Assembly (NCBI GenBank): GCA_003505905.1
Contig: DNXM01000122.1
Coordinates: 3,471 to 25,860, forward strand
Length of the DNA: 22,390 nt
Direction: 5' to 3'
From: Oscillospiraceae bacterium
GTDB taxonomy: Bacteria > Bacillota > Clostridia > Oscillospirales > Acutalibacteraceae
Of the stretch, positions 13,697 through 21,188 are shown piece after piece. Made by a program: the position numbers and the translations under genes. The notes below the pieces were generated by a model. It was not told where the DNA came from. It saw only the letters and a program-made list of their open reading frames with translations, and searched no databases. Position 1 is the first letter of the stretch; the number at the start of each line of letters is the position of its first letter.

Positions 13697-15016
13697 TCAT
13701 ATGAAGCCTTTGTAATTGACGGGCAGATTGGCTTTTTCGGGGCTTCCGCCGAGCTTCAGGTACTTTTCGTAAAGCTCTTTCTTGAATTCGTCGGTGTAAT
13801 CGTAGCCCCACAAGCGGCGGATTTTTTCAAAATCCTCGAATGTTTCATCGGGGAGCTGTTGAACGGTTTTTTCGGAATAGGGCAGCGGAACACGCACCGT
13901 GCCGTTGGAAGAAATGAAGTATTCTTTCGCCAACGCAATGGCGGTGCGGTTGGCTTGAATGCGTGGGTGCTCTTCCCAAAACTTGATTTCCGTAATCGGG
14001 AACACGGCAAGGTCGGCATCAATGAGCTTGTACACATTTTCAGTCAAGCCGAAATGACCGTGGTGCGAAATTTGAACAATGTCACTTTTGAGCGTTTTTC
14101 CGTAACGGCTTTCGAGAATATCGCTTTCTATATTTGATGCATCCCCGGGGATGAAAATGCGGTTTCCGTCCGCCTCCACGGTTACAACAACGGAAGAATC
14201 GTTGAAATCGGCGATTCTTTGCGGGTAAACATCCTCCTGCGTGCAAAGCACATCAAAGGTCAGGTTGCGAATGAAGAACCGCTGACCGGCTTGCAGTTTG
14301 TATTTCGGAATAGCGGTACGGTCGTTGAGCAGTTTGCGCAGCCTTGCGTTGAAGGTGCGTTCTTCTTCGTCCCACACGGGCAAATCGTAATCGTCTTCAA
14401 GCAAATTCCAATAAAAGCCCTCAATCACAACATCGTCACAGTTGTAACGCAAAAAGTCCATGAGTTTGGAAACATGGTCGGTGTGCGAATGGGTGATGAG
14501 CCAGCCGTTGATGACGATTTTTTTGCCGTTCGGTGTGCGCTCCCGCATGAATTGATGGATGCGGTCGTTGTCGTTAAATTGAAAATAATGACCGCTGTCC
14601 ACAACAAAAAAGCTGTTGTCGGGGCATTGAATGAGCAGGCACATACCGCAGTCAATCAGCGCTTGGTCGTTTTCAAAGCAGTAAAAAACGGTTTTTCCGC
14701 TTTCAAAATCGGTTTTCGGCTTTTGATATGGTGGCAAGGCATTTAACTTGTCAAAGGTGACACGCAGGGTGCGGTCGCACGGCGAATAATACACCCCGAC
14801 GGTCAGGTGCTTTTGAAAGGCGGAATAGCAGTTTCCGTTGCGTTCGGTCTGCATGATAAGCGCAAAGCCGTCCGCCGTCAGTGTTTGAAGATATGTTTCG
14901 TAATCGGCTTGATTTGTGTTACGGTAAATGAGCAAATACCGTCCGTCCGAGCAGGAATAAATCGGTTCGCTCGCCTGTTCGGTTGGGTGAGGAAAGGAGG
15001 CGTAAAGCTCTTGCAT
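13697..15016 (-). CDS. Metallo-beta-lactamase fold hydrolase with an N-terminal extra domain
   Basis: A 439-residue protein. The C-terminal ~310 residues are an MBL fold like the ComEC metallohydrolase domain: FFVVDSG, the metal motif H176-S-H178-T-D180-H181, FIPGDASN with the bridging Asp, and QISHHGHFG. Residues 1-~125 form a separate domain rich in Tyr and Thr that I do not recognise. The substrate is unknown; known relatives act on nucleic acids or phosphodiesters. The start is set at 15016 (AGGGG about 9 bases upstream). An in-frame extension to 15145 would add a membrane helix but overlaps the promoter at 15037-15065. It is the first gene of the operon with GH130, GH4 and lipase, with gaps of 16-22 bases throughout. 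The promoter is the only one seen for all four genes. Confidence 0.85.
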   Translation of the reverse strand: MQELYASFPHPTEQASEPIYSCSDGRYLLIYRNTNQADYETYLQTLTADGFALIMQTERNGNCYSAFQKHLTVGVYYSPCDRTLRVTFDKLNALPPYQKPKTDFESGKTVFYCFENDQALIDCGMCLLIQCPDNSFFVVDSGHYFQFNDNDRIHQFMRERTPNGKKIVINGWLITHSHTDHVSKLMDFLRYNCDDVVIEGFYWNLLEDDYDLPVWDEEERTFNARLRKLLNDRTAIPKYKLQAGQRFFIRNLTFDVLCTQEDVYPQRIADFNDSSVVVTVEADGNRIFIPGDASNIESDILESRYGKTLKSDIVQISHHGHFGLTENVYKLIDADLAVFPITEIKFWEEHPRIQANRTAIALAKEYFISSNGTVRVPLPYSEKTVQQLPDETFEDFEKIRRLWGYDYTDEFKKELYEKYLKLGGSPEKANLPVNYKGFI

Positions 15017-15036
15017 GGTGAAACCCCTTTTGCGTG

Positions 15037-15065
15037 AGTATAATATCGCTTCTATTAAAACACAA
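15037..15065 (-). promoter_or_regulatory. Promoter of the MBL-GH130-GH4-lipase operon
   Basis: On the minus strand TTGTGT (15065-15060), a 17-base spacer and TATACT (15042-15037), about 20 bases before the ATG. The next promoter, for the amidohydrolase, points the other way 72 bases to the right. The DNA between them is very A/T-rich and shows no clear operator. Confidence 0.65.
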
Positions 15066-15136
15066 AATACAGACAAAATCAATAAAATACACAAGATTTT
15101 GTGCAAAAATTTGTAAAATCCCATGTAATTTCCATG

Positions 15137-15165
15137 TTGCAACACGCTGTTCCGTTTATTATAAT
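15137..15165 (+). promoter_or_regulatory. Promoter of the amidohydrolase gene
   Basis: TTGCAA, a 17-base spacer and a perfect TATAAT, 18 bases before the ATG at 15184, so the 5' untranslated region is very short. Confidence 0.82.
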
Positions 15166-15183
15166 AGCATTGAGGTGAAATTC

Positions 15184-15978
15184 ATGGTTATTGATGCCCA
15201 TTGTCATATTTATCCCGATAAAATTGCCGATAAGGCGTCGCAAAACACCGGCCGTTTTTATGATATGCCGATGGCGAATAACGGCAAGCTTTCAACGCTG
15301 TTGGAGAACGGCGTAAAAGCGGGAATCGACCGTTTTGTGGTGCAATCCGTTGCCACAACGCCCAAGCAGGTCAGCTCAATCAACCGCTTTATTGCCGAGT
15401 CGGTGGCGGCTTATCCGGACAAGCTGTACGGGTTAGGTACTTTACACCCGGACGGTGTCGATTTAGAGGCGGATGTGAACGAATTGATTGCCTTGGGGCT
15501 GATAGGCGTCAAATTGCACCCCGATATTCAGCAGTTTAAGCTGGATGATTACCGTTGCCTGAAAATTTACGAGCTTTGTGAACAACACGGCTTACCGTTG
15601 CTGATTCACACGGGTGACAGTCGTTACGATTTTTCCAATCCGAACCGTCTAATCCCAATATTGGACATTTACAAAAATTTGCAAGTGGTCGGTGCGCACT
15701 TTGGCGGCTGGTCGATTTGGGAGGAAGCGTCCGAGCTGCTCAAGGACCGTGAGAATTTTTATGTGGATACCTCCTCATCGTTTTATGCCATGGATAACGA
15801 AACCGTGCGGCGGATTATTGCCAATTACGGCGTTGACCGTGTCATTTTCGGCACGGATTATCCCATGTGGAATGTGGAGGACGAGAAGGAGCGGTTTGAT
15901 TCACTCGGATACGGTGAAGAGGAACGGGAAAAAATGCTTTGCCTGAATGCAGTGCGGGTATTCGGTTTGGCGGATTGA
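15184..15978 (+). CDS. Amidohydrolase family 2 (TIM-barrel metal-dependent hydrolase)
   Basis: A 264-residue TIM-barrel hydrolase. The first strand carries DAHCHIYP (residues 4-11), the HxH metal pair. VKLHPD, LLIHTGD and VGAHFGG are later barrel strands with His ligands, and VIFGTDYPMWN is the conserved C-terminal Asp motif. This pattern is that of the Amidohydro_2 family, which includes decarboxylases and lactonases; the substrate is unknown. GAGGTG lies 8 bases before the ATG. The frame is open far upstream (to 15034), but that stretch contains both divergent promoters and is AT-rich. There is no visible terminator before the riboswitch promoter 27 bases after the stop. Confidence 0.9.
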   Translation: MVIDAHCHIYPDKIADKASQNTGRFYDMPMANNGKLSTLLENGVKAGIDRFVVQSVATTPKQVSSINRFIAESVAAYPDKLYGLGTLHPDGVDLEADVNELIALGLIGVKLHPDIQQFKLDDYRCLKIYELCEQHGLPLLIHTGDSRYDFSNPNRLIPILDIYKNLQVVGAHFGGWSIWEEASELLKDRENFYVDTSSSFYAMDNETVRRIIANYGVDRVIFGTDYPMWNVEDEKERFDSLGYGEEEREKMLCLNAVRVFGLAD

Positions 15979-16005
15979 TACTGAAAAAATTTTTCGAAAT
16001 ATATC

Positions 16006-16034
16006 TTTACAAATCGAAAAAGCTATATTATAAT
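16006..16034 (+). promoter_or_regulatory. Promoter of the Mn riboswitch-ATPase unit
   Basis: TTTACA, a 17-base spacer and a perfect TATAAT. The transcript would begin about base 16041, exactly at the riboswitch. Confidence 0.85.
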
Positions 16035-16042
16035 AGTGCTAC

Positions 16043-16140
16043 CATAAAGGGGAGTAACTCGCACCCTCGGGTGTTATATCCGGCGTCAATACACGACCGC
16101 TTGCGGTTCGCCGATATTGTAAAGAGTGAGACTTTTATCG
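16043..16140 (+). promoter_or_regulatory. yybP-ykoY manganese riboswitch
   Basis: The conserved elements are present in order: AAAGGGGAGTA (16047 on), hairpin CACCC/GGGTG, CGTCAATAC (16084 on), hairpin ACCGC/GCGGT, and GTGAGACTTTTAT (16126 on). ATAAAG at the 5' end pairs with CTTTTAT at the 3' end as P1. This class binds Mn2+ and typically turns on Mn exporters. The CTTTTAT strand is shared with the terminator that follows, so ligand binding (P1 formation) should prevent termination and switch the ATPase on at high Mn2+. I recognise the class by motif, not by a covariance search. Confidence 0.92.
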
Positions 16141-16169
16141 CTGTAACAAGGCGGTAAAAGTCTTTTTTT
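16130..16169 (+). terminator. Expression-platform terminator of the Mn riboswitch
   Basis: A 12-bp stem (16130-16141 with 16151-16162, one G-T pair) and a 9-base loop, followed by seven T. It overlaps the 3' strand of riboswitch P1, the expected mutually exclusive arrangement. Confidence 0.93.
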
Positions 16170-16202
16170 ATACTCCCAAGTCCGAAAAGGAGATGTACCA
16201 AA

Positions 16203-18893
16203 ATGCAGTTCTACCTACAAGAAGCGGAATCCGTTTTTCGACAAGTGAAATCCACGGTCGATGGTTTGACCACCGCCGAAGCGGAAAAACGACTTGCCGC
16301 CAACGGAAAAAACAAACTCGATGAAGCGAAAAAAGATTCCTTGATTAAACGCTTTTTCGCCCAAATGCTGGACCCGATGGTTATTATCCTCATCGTGGCT
16401 GCCGTGATTTCGGCGGTGCTTGCCGTGGTGGAGGGTGCCAAGGGCGGCGGCTCGGCGAGCATCGGCGACTTTGCCGATGTGATTATCATTATGGCCGTTG
16501 TTATTATCAATGCGGCTCTCGGTGTCTATCAAGACAGCAAAGCAGAGGCTGCCATCCAAGCATTGCAGGAAATGTCCGCATCCACCTCCAAGGTGCTGCG
16601 TGACGGCAAAATCACTCATGTAAAAAGCGAAGATATTGTTGTCGGCGATGTCATTTTACTTGAAGCCGGCGATGCGGTGCCTGCCGATTGCCGACTGTTT
16701 GAATGCGCCAGCATCAAAGCGGAGGAAGCCGCTCTGACGGGTGAATCGGTGCCGGTCGGCAAGCGGATTGATGCCCTTAACGGCGGCGAAAAAGGCGAGG
16801 TTGCTTTGGGTGACCGCAAAAACATGGTCTATTCCGGTTCCTCTATCGCTTACGGTCACGGCAAAGCGGTGGTTGTTGCCACGGGAATGCAGACCGAAAT
16901 GGGCAAGATTGCCGATGCCATCACCAAAGCGGAAGAAGGCTTGACGCCGCTTCAAATCAAGCTGGCTCAATTGAGTAAGATTTTGACCTTCCTTGTGGTC
17001 GGTATCTGCGTGTTTATTTTCGGCTTTGACATTGTCCGTGAGCTTGTTGCAGGGGAAGGCTTTTCGGGCGTTGCCGATTTCTTCACCAAGGCTTTGGATT
17101 CGTTCATGGTTGCCGTCAGCCTTGCGGTTGCCGCCATTCCCGAAGGACTTGTGGCGGTTGTTACGATTGTGCTTTCGCTCGGCGTTACCTCCATGTCGAA
17201 GCGCCGTGCCATCATCCGCAAGCTCACCGCTGTGGAAACGCTCGGCTGTGCGCAGGTTATCTGTTCGGATAAAACCGGCACCCTGACGCAAAACAAAATG
17301 ACTGTGGTCGACTATTACGGCGATGACCAAACACTGCTTGCCAAAGGCATGGCTCTTTGCACCGATGCCGAAATCAATGCAGACGGCAGCGAAACCACAG
17401 GTGAACCGACCGAATGCGCTTTGGTCAATTACGCATTTTCTCTGGGTATGAGCAAAACCGATTTGTCGGCGGTGGCTCCCCGTGTGGCAGAGGCACCGTT
17501 CGATTCCATGCGCAAGATGATGTCCACCGTGCATGACGAAAACGGCACGGTTGTTCAGTACACCAAGGGTGCGCCCGATGAAATTTTGAAAAAGTGCATC
17601 GGTGTGCTTAAGGACGGCAAGATTGTTCCAATCACCGATGAACTTAAAAAAGAGATTCTCACTGCCAACAAAACGATGGCGGACAAAGCCCTGCGTGTGC
17701 TTGCGTTGAGCTTTAAGAAGTACGAAACCGTTCCGGCGGACGCAAGCCCTGCGGCGCTGGAAAACGAGCTTGTGTTTGTCGGCTTGGAAGGCATGATTGA
17801 CCCGTGCCGCCCCGAGGTCAAGGACGCCATCGCCGAATGCCGTTCGGCAGGTATTCGCCCGATTATGATTACGGGTGACCATAAAGACACTGCGGTTGCC
17901 ATTGCTATCGAGCTTGGCATCATCAAAGACGCAAGCGAAGCCATCACGGGTGCAGAGCTTAACGGAATCAGCGATGAGGATTTTGAAGAAAAGGTTAAGC
18001 TTTACTCGGTCTATGCCCGTGTTCAGCCCGAACACAAGGTGCGCATTGTCAACGCATGGCGCAAGGTCGGCATGGTAACCGCCATGACGGGCGACGGTGT
18101 CAACGATGCGCCATCCATCAAGAGTGCGGATATCGGCATCGGCATGGGTATTACGGGCACGGATGTTACCAAGAATGTTGCCGACATGGTTTTGGCGGAC
18201 GATAACTTTGCCACCATTGTCAACGCCGTTGAAGAAGGACGCAAGATTTACGACAACATCCGCAAGGCGATTCACTTCCTCCTCAGCTCGAATTTGAGCG
18301 AGGTGTTGACGGTTTTTGCGGCGAGCATTCTCGGCTTCACCATTCTGAAGCCCACACATTTGCTGTTTATCAATTTGGTTACCGACTGCTTCCCGGCTCT
18401 TGCCTTGGGTATGGAAAAAGGCGAAAGCAATTTGATGAAGCGTGCGCCCCGTAAATCGACCGACGGCGTTTTCTCGGGCGGTATCGGCTTTGACTTGACA
18501 TACCAGGGCGTTTTGGTTACGATATTCACCTTGGCTGCCTATTTCATCGGCGCGAAGCTCCTCGGCAAAACCGAGGGCGACGGTATGACCATGGCATTCC
18601 TCACCATGTCCATGTGTGAGATTTTCCATTCGTTCAATATGCGCTCGCAGCGTCAGTCCGTGCTTCGTATGGGCATCAAGGAAAAATCCCACAACAAGTT
18701 CCTTTATCTGGCAATGCTTGCTTCGCTTCTTCTTACCACCGCCATCATCGAAGTTCCGCTCTTTGCTAACGCATTTGACTTCACCGAAATCGGTTTTGTC
18801 GAATATGCGGTTGCCTTGGGCTTGGCGTTCGCCATCATTCCGATTGTTGAAATTGTCAAGCTGATTCAGCGCAATACAACCATGAAAAAGTAA
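16203..18893 (+). CDS. P2-type cation-transporting ATPase, probable Mn2+ (or Ca2+) exporter
   Basis: An 896-residue P-type ATPase with all core motifs: TGES (179-182, dephosphorylation), PEGL (313-316, helix 4 ion site), DKTGTLT with the phosphorylated D356, KGAPD in the nucleotide domain, and TGDGVND (629-635). INLVTDCFPALALGMEKGE is the helix 6 ion-binding region seen in SERCA/PMR1-like pumps. There is no CPx motif, so it is not a heavy-metal (P1B) pump. By motif alone it would be called calcium-transporting, but the manganese riboswitch directly upstream makes Mn2+ export the better reading (inference). It sits in the cell membrane with ten expected helices. AAGGAG lies about 10 bases before the ATG. 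It is a single-gene unit, from riboswitch to the terminator at 18906. Confidence 0.95.
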   Translation: MQFYLQEAESVFRQVKSTVDGLTTAEAEKRLAANGKNKLDEAKKDSLIKRFFAQMLDPMVIILIVAAVISAVLAVVEGAKGGGSASIGDFADVIIIMAVVIINAALGVYQDSKAEAAIQALQEMSASTSKVLRDGKITHVKSEDIVVGDVILLEAGDAVPADCRLFECASIKAEEAALTGESVPVGKRIDALNGGEKGEVALGDRKNMVYSGSSIAYGHGKAVVVATGMQTEMGKIADAITKAEEGLTPLQIKLAQLSKILTFLVVGICVFIFGFDIVRELVAGEGFSGVADFFTKALDSFMVAVSLAVAAIPEGLVAVVTIVLSLGVTSMSKRRAIIRKLTAVETLGCAQVICSDKTGTLTQNKMTVVDYYGDDQTLLAKGMALCTDAEINADGSETTGEPTECALVNYAFSLGMSKTDLSAVAPRVAEAPFDSMRKMMSTVHDENGTVVQYTKGAPDEILKKCIGVLKDGKIVPITDELKKEILTANKTMADKALRVLALSFKKYETVPADASPAALENELVFVGLEGMIDPCRPEVKDAIAECRSAGIRPIMITGDHKDTAVAIAIELGIIKDASEAITGAELNGISDEDFEEKVKLYSVYARVQPEHKVRIVNAWRKVGMVTAMTGDGVNDAPSIKSADIGIGMGITGTDVTKNVADMVLADDNFATIVNAVEEGRKIYDNIRKAIHFLLSSNLSEVLTVFAASILGFTILKPTHLLFINLVTDCFPALALGMEKGESNLMKRAPRKSTDGVFSGGIGFDLTYQGVLVTIFTLAAYFIGAKLLGKTEGDGMTMAFLTMSMCEIFHSFNMRSQRQSVLRMGIKEKSHNKFLYLAMLASLLLTTAIIEVPLFANAFDFTEIGFVEYAVALGLAFAIIPIVEIVKLIQRNTTMKK

Positions 18894-18905
18894 AAAGCAA
18901 AAAAG

Positions 18906-18950
18906 AAAAGCAGTTGATTTCGTTGCAAAAACGATTTCAACTGCTTTTTT
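18906..18950. terminator. Bidirectional terminator between the ATPase and ugd
   Basis: A 12-bp stem (18906-18917 with 18937-18948) with further inner pairing, flanked by T-runs on the plus side and on the minus side (after the A-run). It serves both convergent genes and overlaps the last base of the ugd stop region. Confidence 0.9.
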
Positions 18951-20181
18951 AATCTCTGCGGTAAAGGTCACGGGTGTAGACCTTTTCTTTTACACGGTCT
19001 AACTCTTTTTCGTATCGGTTGGTGATAATCAAATCCGCCTGTGCGGTGAATTCGTCAAAATCCCGAATCACGGGGGAGCCGAAAAAGCTGTCCTCTTTCA
19101 AATTCGGCTCGTACAAAATCACCTGCGCACCTTTGGCTTTGATGCGCTTCATCACGCCTTGAATGGAGCTGTGACGGAAGTTGTCCGAATTGGTTTTCAT
19201 CGTCAAACGGTAAATGCCGATGATGCAGGGCTTGCCGGAAATTCCGTTGCGCCCGATGGAGCCGTCCCCGTAAAAGCCTGCTTTTTCCAGCACATCGTCC
19301 GCAATAAAATCCTTGCGGGTTGCGTTGGATTCCACGATGGAGGCAATCAGCGTGCCCGGCACATTTTCAAAATTCGCACGCAGCTGTTTGGTGTCTTTGG
19401 GCAGGCAGTAACCGCCGTAGCCGAAGGACGGATTGTTGTAGTGACTGCCGATTCTCGGGTCAAGGCAAACGCCCTCGATGATTTGACCGGCGTTCAGCCC
19501 ACGCACACCGGCATAGGTGTCAAGCTCGTTGAAAAACGAAACACGCAGCGCCAAATAGGTGTTGGCAAACAGCTTGACCGCTTCGGCCTCAGTCGGCTCG
19601 GTGAGCAAAACGGGAATATCCTGCTTGATGGCGCCTTCCTGCAACAGTGCGGCGAAGGTCTGCGCACGCCGTTTCATCTTTTCGTCGCTCAAGCTTGCGC
19701 CGACGATAATGCGTGACGGATAAAGATTGTCGTAAAGGGCTTTTCCTTCACGCAAAAATTCGGGCGAAAACATGAGATTTGTGAATTCGTACTTTTTCTG
19801 CATGGATTTGACAAAGCCGACGGGAACGGTGGATTTGATGACAACCGTGCTGTCGGGCGAAACTTCCGTCACCTTTTGAATCATGTCTTCAACGGAAGAA
19901 GTGTCGAAATAATTGCGCCGAGGGTCATAGTCGGTCGATGTGGATATGATGACAAAATCTGCACCGTCAATCGCTTTGCGCCAATCCAAGGTGGCGGTCA
20001 AATTTAAGTCCTTGTTTTGCAGATAGTCTTCCAATTCCTTATCGGCAATCGGACAAATGCGCCGGTTGATTTTTTCTGTTTTGTTCGGGTCAATGTCCAA
20101 CGCAATGACTTCGTTGTGCTGGGCAAGCAACACGGCGTTGGATAACCCGACATAGCCGATGCCTGCAATGGCGATTTTCAT
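18949..20181 (-). CDS. ugd: UDP-glucose 6-dehydrogenase
   Basis: A 410-residue cytoplasmic enzyme that oxidises UDP-glucose to UDP-glucuronate with two NAD+, supplying uronic acid for surface polysaccharide. The N-terminal Rossmann motif is GIGYVG (7-12). [13 protein letters not shown] (137-149), [15 protein letters not shown], and [14 protein letters not shown] with catalytic C259 match E. coli Ugd closely, and K203 in EAVKLFAN is the conserved lysine. The alternative, another UDP-sugar dehydrogenase such as UDP-ManNAc dehydrogenase, is less likely given [16 protein letters not shown] lies 7 bases before the ATG, and 4 bases separate it from the stop of the preceding phosphodiesterase gene, so the two are coupled. 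Confidence 0.94.
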   Translation of the reverse strand: MKIAIAGIGYVGLSNAVLLAQHNEVIALDIDPNKTEKINRRICPIADKELEDYLQNKDLNLTATLDWRKAIDGADFVIISTSTDYDPRRNYFDTSSVEDMIQKVTEVSPDSTVVIKSTVPVGFVKSMQKKYEFTNLMFSPEFLREGKALYDNLYPSRIIVGASLSDEKMKRRAQTFAALLQEGAIKQDIPVLLTEPTEAEAVKLFANTYLALRVSFFNELDTYAGVRGLNAGQIIEGVCLDPRIGSHYNNPSFGYGGYCLPKDTKQLRANFENVPGTLIASIVESNATRKDFIADDVLEKAGFYGDGSIGRNGISGKPCIIGIYRLTMKTNSDNFRHSSIQGVMKRIKAKGAQVILYEPNLKEDSFFGSPVIRDFDEFTAQADLIITNRYEKELDRVKEKVYTRDLYRRD

Positions 20182-20185
20182 TTTA

Positions 20186-20866
20186 TCACTCCATGAGATT
20201 GTTCAGCATACGAACATCGTTGATTAAAATTCCGTCCGGATGCAAGCTTAATATGCGGCGCAGATTTTCCTCGGTCGTGACGCCAACCTCCGAGCCGTTT
20301 GTCATAATCCAAGTCGGGACGGAGAACGGCTTTGTGTCCGGCGTCAGCCAATCTTCCCACAGCCGAATATAGTTTGCACCGACTTGCAAAAAGGATTCGG
20401 CACAGTCGGCATTTTTCATAAAGGCAAGGATTTGCGCATTTGGGCGCAGAGCACGAATCGTTTTTACGGCTTCCGAATTGCCGATGCCGAACACAACATC
20501 GCTGTCGGTGTAGCGGTAGTCGTTGAGGTGTTGAATCAGCAGGGGAAGCACATCATCCTCTTTCACATGAATCAAAAGCGGTTTGATGCTGCTTTGCAAA
20601 TAATCGGTGAAGCGGTGAGCGGAATAGGCAGGGGCGTTTTTGTGGCGCAGTGCCGAAAACTCGGTTTCGGTCATTTCGCCGATTTTCCGTTTGTCGCCGA
20701 AAACACGCTCGGCATTCGAATCGTGGCAGACGACCACGGCTTTGTCTGCGGTGAAGCGGACATCCAGCTCCACCAAATCGGCACCGTCCTGCAACGCCTG
20801 CTCGGCGGAAGCGACGGTTTGCTCGGGGAACAGAGTCGGGCCGCTGCGGTGAGCAATGATTTTCAT
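20186..20866 (-). CDS. Glycerophosphodiester phosphodiesterase family protein
   Basis: A 226-residue TIM-barrel phosphodiesterase without a signal peptide. [16 protein letters not shown] (5-20) is a variant of the family AHRG...PENT block, followed by [14 protein letters not shown] (E34, D36) and VVVCHDS (H48), so the metal and catalytic residues (H6, R7, E34, D36, H48) are present. The family cleaves glycerophosphodiesters to glycerol 3-phosphate and an alcohol, or acts on glycerophospho-sugars in lipid and teichoic acid turnover. The insertion of Ser-Gly-Pro after AHR and Gln for Asn in PENT are departures from the usual motif. AGGA is about 10 bases before the ATG. It is first in a unit with ugd, which hints at glycolipid or wall-polymer metabolism (inference). 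Confidence 0.9.
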   Translation of the reverse strand: MKIIAHRSGPTLFPEQTVASAEQALQDGADLVELDVRFTADKAVVVCHDSNAERVFGDKRKIGEMTETEFSALRHKNAPAYSAHRFTDYLQSSIKPLLIHVKEDDVLPLLIQHLNDYRYTDSDVVFGIGNSEAVKTIRALRPNAQILAFMKNADCAESFLQVGANYIRLWEDWLTPDTKPFSVPTWIMTNGSEVGVTTEENLRRILSLHPDGILINDVRMLNNLME

Positions 20867-20898
20867 GGCAAAAGATTCCTTTGTTTAAGTTCACCGCT

Positions 20899-20927
20899 AT
20901 TATAGCACACGCACGCAGGAAAAGAAA
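20899..20927 (-). promoter_or_regulatory. Extended -10 promoter of the phosphodiesterase-ugd unit
   Basis: On the minus strand TGCTATAAT gives an extended -10 with TATAAT at 20904-20899. The -35 region is only weakly similar to consensus. It lies about 33 bases before the ATG at 20866. Confidence 0.65.
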
Positions 20928-20994
20928 GAACTTACCAAAGAAAATCTTCGGATTGTTTTTGCTGTTTTCATCCGCAATATTTTGCTTTTTCGCC

Positions 20995-21023
20995 TTGACA
21001 AAATTCGGCAGAAAAGGTATACT
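20995..21023 (+). promoter_or_regulatory. Promoter of the permease gene and its leader
   Basis: A perfect TTGACA, a 17-base spacer and TATACT. Transcription should begin near 21030, leaving an untranslated leader of about 160 bases. Confidence 0.9.
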
Positions 21024-21029
21024 GAAAAA

Positions 21030-21141
21030 GCAATCCCAATAAGTGGTGGAGACTGTCATAGAATGTTAATTGCATTCTATTTGGCGGGATTGTCTTTCGT
21101 GTTTTATGCCGAAATGATGACAGAATCCGTGAGGGTTCTGT
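21030..21141 (+). promoter_or_regulatory. Candidate riboswitch leader of unassigned class
   Basis: The leader starts at the first base of a stem GCAATCCC (21030-21037) pairing GGGATTGT (21086-21093). Inside is an 8-bp perfect hairpin, ATAGAATG with CATTCTAT (21058-21065 and 21073-21080), and the single-stranded-looking AGTGGTGGAGA (21041-21051). CTGTCAT (21053-21059) is exactly complementary to ATGACAG (21117-21123), which overlaps the 5' strand of the terminator. This long-range pairing would compete with termination. I could not match it to SAM-I, Mn, Mg, fluoride, purine, lysine or c-di-AMP classes. Given the ion-transporter-like gene downstream, an ion or small organic acid is a plausible ligand (inference). 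Confidence 0.55.
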
Positions 21142-21150
21142 ATTTTTTTT
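21120..21150 (+). terminator. Attenuator-type terminator in the permease leader
   Basis: A 9-bp stem ACAGAATCC (21120-21128) with GGGTTCTGT (21133-21141) and a GTGA loop, followed by TATTTTTTTT with eight T in the final run. It lies 38 bases upstream of the start codon, well placed to control expression. Confidence 0.9.
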
Positions 21151-21188
21151 GTCTTCATCCGCAAAATTTTCAGAGGAGCTGATTTCCT

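Noticed and set aside
13019..14137. A 372-codon plus-strand frame
   Set aside because: Antisense to GH130 and the MBL-fold gene, spanning their intergenic region; no ribosome site or domain.
15017..15145. N-terminal membrane helix on the MBL-fold protein
   Set aside because: The hydrophobic stretch comes from AT-rich intergenic DNA that holds the operon promoter and part of the divergent promoter; the ATG at 15016 has the ribosome site.
16656..18971. A 771-codon open frame on the minus strand
   Set aside because: It is wholly antisense to the P-type ATPase, which has every expected motif. The frame is open only because of the codon bias of the ATPase gene.
21063..21182. A leader peptide in front of the permease
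   Set aside because: No ribosome site at suitable distance from the ATG, and the frame runs through the hairpin and terminator without a run of regulatory codons.
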